Source: Azolla caroliniana
Lineage: Eukaryota; Polypodiophyta
Reading direction: 5' to 3'
NCBI GenBank assembly: GCA_043228905.1
Contig: JBHGNT010000007.1
Coordinates: forward strand, 18,414,001 to 18,478,000
Length of the DNA stretch: 64,000 nt
The notes under the pieces were generated by a model. The model saw nothing but the letters and a program-made list of their open reading frames with translations. It was not told the DNA's origin and ran no database searches. Positions 61,212-64,000 of this stretch are shown one piece after another; within the stretch, counting starts at the first letter, position 1, and every line of letters starts with the position of its first letter. A program made the translations under genes and the position numbers.

Positions 61212-61499
61212 GGTATGGCTATGTTCTTCACTGTTTTATAAGCCTGTTGTGGTATGAGACATCTGAATGTGGGATAAATTTAGATTGGAAAGCCATTTTC
61301 TGGATGCACCTTCCATACCCTCTGCACTTCTTGAAGACCTGAGTCTAAATAGCTTCTTTTTAGCATTTTTTGTTTTTGCTATCTCATGGCTCAAGCTCAG
61401 ATTTGAACTAAGTGATCATTGACACTACACCATATGCACTTTAATTTACATGCTATTTGGTCATGGTTAATATCTAAGTCACTATAACATATTTCATAG

Positions 61500-64000
61500 A
61501 ATTTCTTTTCCATGTTTTAGGTTTAAATAGCTCAACTAAACACATGGTAGATTACATGGATACATGGAAACTCACAAATGAGAAGGGATAGTAAGCACAC
61601 AAAGATAATCGTCTAGCCTTTAGAGATGGGTGCATGGTAGCCCAAGCCTGGCTGCAAGACAATCCTTGATTCTTTGTTAACAAGAGTTGTGCCCATTTTT
61701 TAGCCATCTCAAATTTTGCAAGAATTATTTGATATGGCCCAAGAGAAGGCTTGATCACAACTACAATTGTATGTATGTCATGGAGATTGTCTTTGGAAGG
61801 ATAGGACACAAGCAACTCTCGCCCTTGTGTTATGGACATGGTCCACAAAGGAGAAGACCTTGACTACGAGTCTACAACTATAACTGTATATCATGGAGAT
61901 TGTCTTGGGAAGGAGAGAACACATGGGGATCTCATTCTCATGTTAAGGAGATAGTCCTTGGAGGAGAAGTCCTTGACTAAGACTACAGTATTATGTTATG
62001 GAAACGGTATTTGGAATGAGCGAACACATAGGGATTTCATCCTTATGTTACTTAACATCAGCCTTAAAGTCTTGCTCCTTCTAATGCTCATCAAAATACA
62101 TATTACAAAGGTAATCATGTTCTCCCAATTAGTATGAAGAAACAAGCAGAGAATGAATGACAAAGGAGTGAAAGAGAATGAATGCCAAAGGAGTGAAAGG
62201 GATGCACATGTCTAAGTTTTGTCCACCATACTTTTAGCTTGCTCTTCGAGATTTTTGGCGTCACTTGCTACTAATGTTTTACAATTGGATGATCTACAAA
62301 CAATCTTATTGTCTAGAAGAAACCAATCTCATTACAGCCAACCCGAAGATTGTTCATTTATTACCTTCCAAAAAAGTAATGATAGTTCGAAATGAATATT
62401 CAAACTTGAGACCATTTCGCTCCAACCAAGCCTAATTGTACTTGCGTGACACTTATCATTTTGAATATTACAACATTGATAAATAGATCATGACGGCAAC
62501 ATCGATCTCAAACGACATATTGCCAAACTAAAAATCAAGGTTCCAAATTGTAACTATGTCAAAGTATCGGGACTCTCTCATGTATGCCATGTGTTAATAT
62601 ATGAAGCACACACTCCAACCAATCTGAATGTGGCAGGTGCGCTTGGGAAGATTCTTTGACAAGGAAATATACATGGTTAAGGGAGCGACGTTCCAATCTA
62701 GGGCATTAACATTCACCCTCGGGCTTTTAATTTGATAAATTTAGAGAACTCATACATTCGAACACTTCCACAAATTTCTTTAGCTCTATAGCTTAGCTCA
62801 AGCATCAAGGTCATGATTAGGAATTGCACAAATCCTTTATTTCCTTTAAATTCTCTCACAATTGAAACATATTCCATGTTTTGAGTTTAACAAAATATTT
62901 AGGTGTTTACGTTTCACATAGGCCTAGCACTACGAGAGTAATCAACACTGATTGGGTGAACATTCCAAAATCTGAAGTCAAATAGATCATCCTTGCTAAA
63001 ATATGACCGAAGCTTAACATTTCCCACACACATGAACACATGATGCTTAGTTAAGTGAGTAAATGAAATATATCACATACTTGTAAGTTGTCCTATGAAC
63101 TTTTTTCTATGATTTGACTACACAAAAAATACATTCTTACATGATACCTTAATTGAAGTCCTACACCAATCAAATATTTGCTTGCAAATTCAAAAATAAG
63201 TAGTCATTGTCAAATTAGAAACAAAGCTTACAAAAAAGGTGATTTTCTGATGAATAAGCCAACTTGCCAAAAGAAATTGATTTGTTGCTCTAAAACTGAC
63301 TATGTGCATAATTTATAAAATGCATTGCTTCAAATATGACTAAGAGACTAGAGTAACAATGAGGTGGTCATGCATGTTGTGTAACTTCTACCATAGACAA
63401 CTAATTCAATGTTCGTCTTGAATACACATATCAAGAGACTAGAGACTATGTGCATAATTTATAAAATGCATTGCTTCAAATATGACTAAGAGACTAGAGT
63501 AATAATGAGGTGGTCATGCATGTTGTGTAACTTCTACCATAGACAACTAATTCAATGTTCGTCTTGAATACACATATCAAGAGAAAATGTTTTTTTTTAA
63601 ACTTAGGTCTTGATTACGAGTTGAGAATGATATCGATGCAAAACCTCACAAACCACAACAAGGGAAGCAAATGAAAATTGTTTTGTGCATTTAGCTATTC
63701 TTATCTGGATCTTATGGAAATGATCCTTGTATGGCAAAGAAAATTGTATCTCGTGGAGATCTAATGATCACACACTCTATAAGAGTAACCAAAGAAACTC
63801 CTAAAATTTAAACCACGTTAAGGGAAGTGAGTGAATTTTGTTTTGGACAATTAACCATTCTTATGCATGCTTCATTTCCGTGAGGATGACCAAAACAATC
63901 CATTGAGCATTTACCACAGTGTAGATGATGGAAACAACTATCACAATTGTTTGATTTGTTGATGCAATGGACCGGAATAAAATATTTTAGGACAAACACC
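61500..64000. other. No gene recognised
   Basis: The hairpin-like word GTGCATGGTAGCCCAAGCC on the + strand near 61630 recalls family A but has no promoter or box D. The rest has scattered stops in all frames and no domain I can name. Confidence 0.5.
63298..63584. repeat. Two-copy tandem duplication, 146-bp unit
   Basis: Copies lie at 63298-63443 and 63444-63584, starting GACTATGTGCATAATTTAT. They are almost identical, with one C/T difference noted, so the duplication is recent. Confidence 0.92.

Larger units (their letters stand above)
57650..61500. repeat. Diverged single copy of the 3.4-kb module
   Basis: The order of blocks matches the array module from 41.88 to 44.6 kb, for example CTCGTGATTTAGATAATGAG, CCTTTGTGTGGTGTAAC and TTTTACTTG. 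There are many substitutions, a solo LTR and an AT-rich insertion. It ends with a family A gene (A13). Confidence 0.8.

Overview
This 64-kb window looks like nuclear DNA of a land plant that makes motile sperm: a bryophyte, lycophyte, fern, or a cycad/Ginkgo-type gymnosperm. The single strong protein gene is a fusion of a cyclic-nucleotide phosphodiesterase and a class III adenylyl cyclase, the CAPE type first described in Marchantia and known from such plants. Plant-type U6 snRNA genes, multi-exon structure, and Ty1/copia and LINE debris fit a plant nucleus. The species cannot be named from sequence alone.

Left part (1-16 kb). Positions 1-2.9 kb hold a short tandem repeat and no recognisable gene. 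Positions 2,892-15,625 (minus strand) hold CAPE. I could join sixteen exons by eye into one open frame of 1,304 codons plus stop: an HD-type phosphodiesterase module, a four-helix block resembling a voltage sensor, two more membrane helices around a loop domain, and a cyclase with all expected catalytic residues. One large intron carries a 5'-truncated LINE between perfectly sized 101-bp target duplications. Another carries a probable solo LTR.

Middle and right part (17-61.5 kb). This is a mosaic of duplicated, partly inverted blocks. They are seeded with transcription units that have plant Pol III type-3 promoters, meaning an upstream sequence element (USE, core TCCCACAT) about 25 bp before a TATA box. 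There are three intact-looking U6 genes, one nearly intact U6 and one U6 pseudogene. There are also about thirteen copies of a second, unrecognised small RNA unit of about 100 nt ('family A'). Its boxes resemble C (ATGAGGA), C' (GTGAAGA) and D (CTGA), it has an internal GC-rich hairpin, and most copies end in a T-run. I propose it as a Pol III-driven box C/D-like RNA family. A third promoter class (family B) and a chimera joining a U6 promoter and U6 5' hairpin to a foreign body are also present.

From 40.8 to 54.5 kb a 3,423-bp module carrying one family A gene and one U6-headed chimera is repeated almost without change, about four times. The internal family A copies are hybrids of the two flanking copies in the order expected from unequal crossing-over. 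An older, diverged copy of the module lies at 57.6-61.5 kb. The last 2.5 kb (61.5-64 kb) and the 31.2-35.4 kb block show only repeats and no gene I can support.
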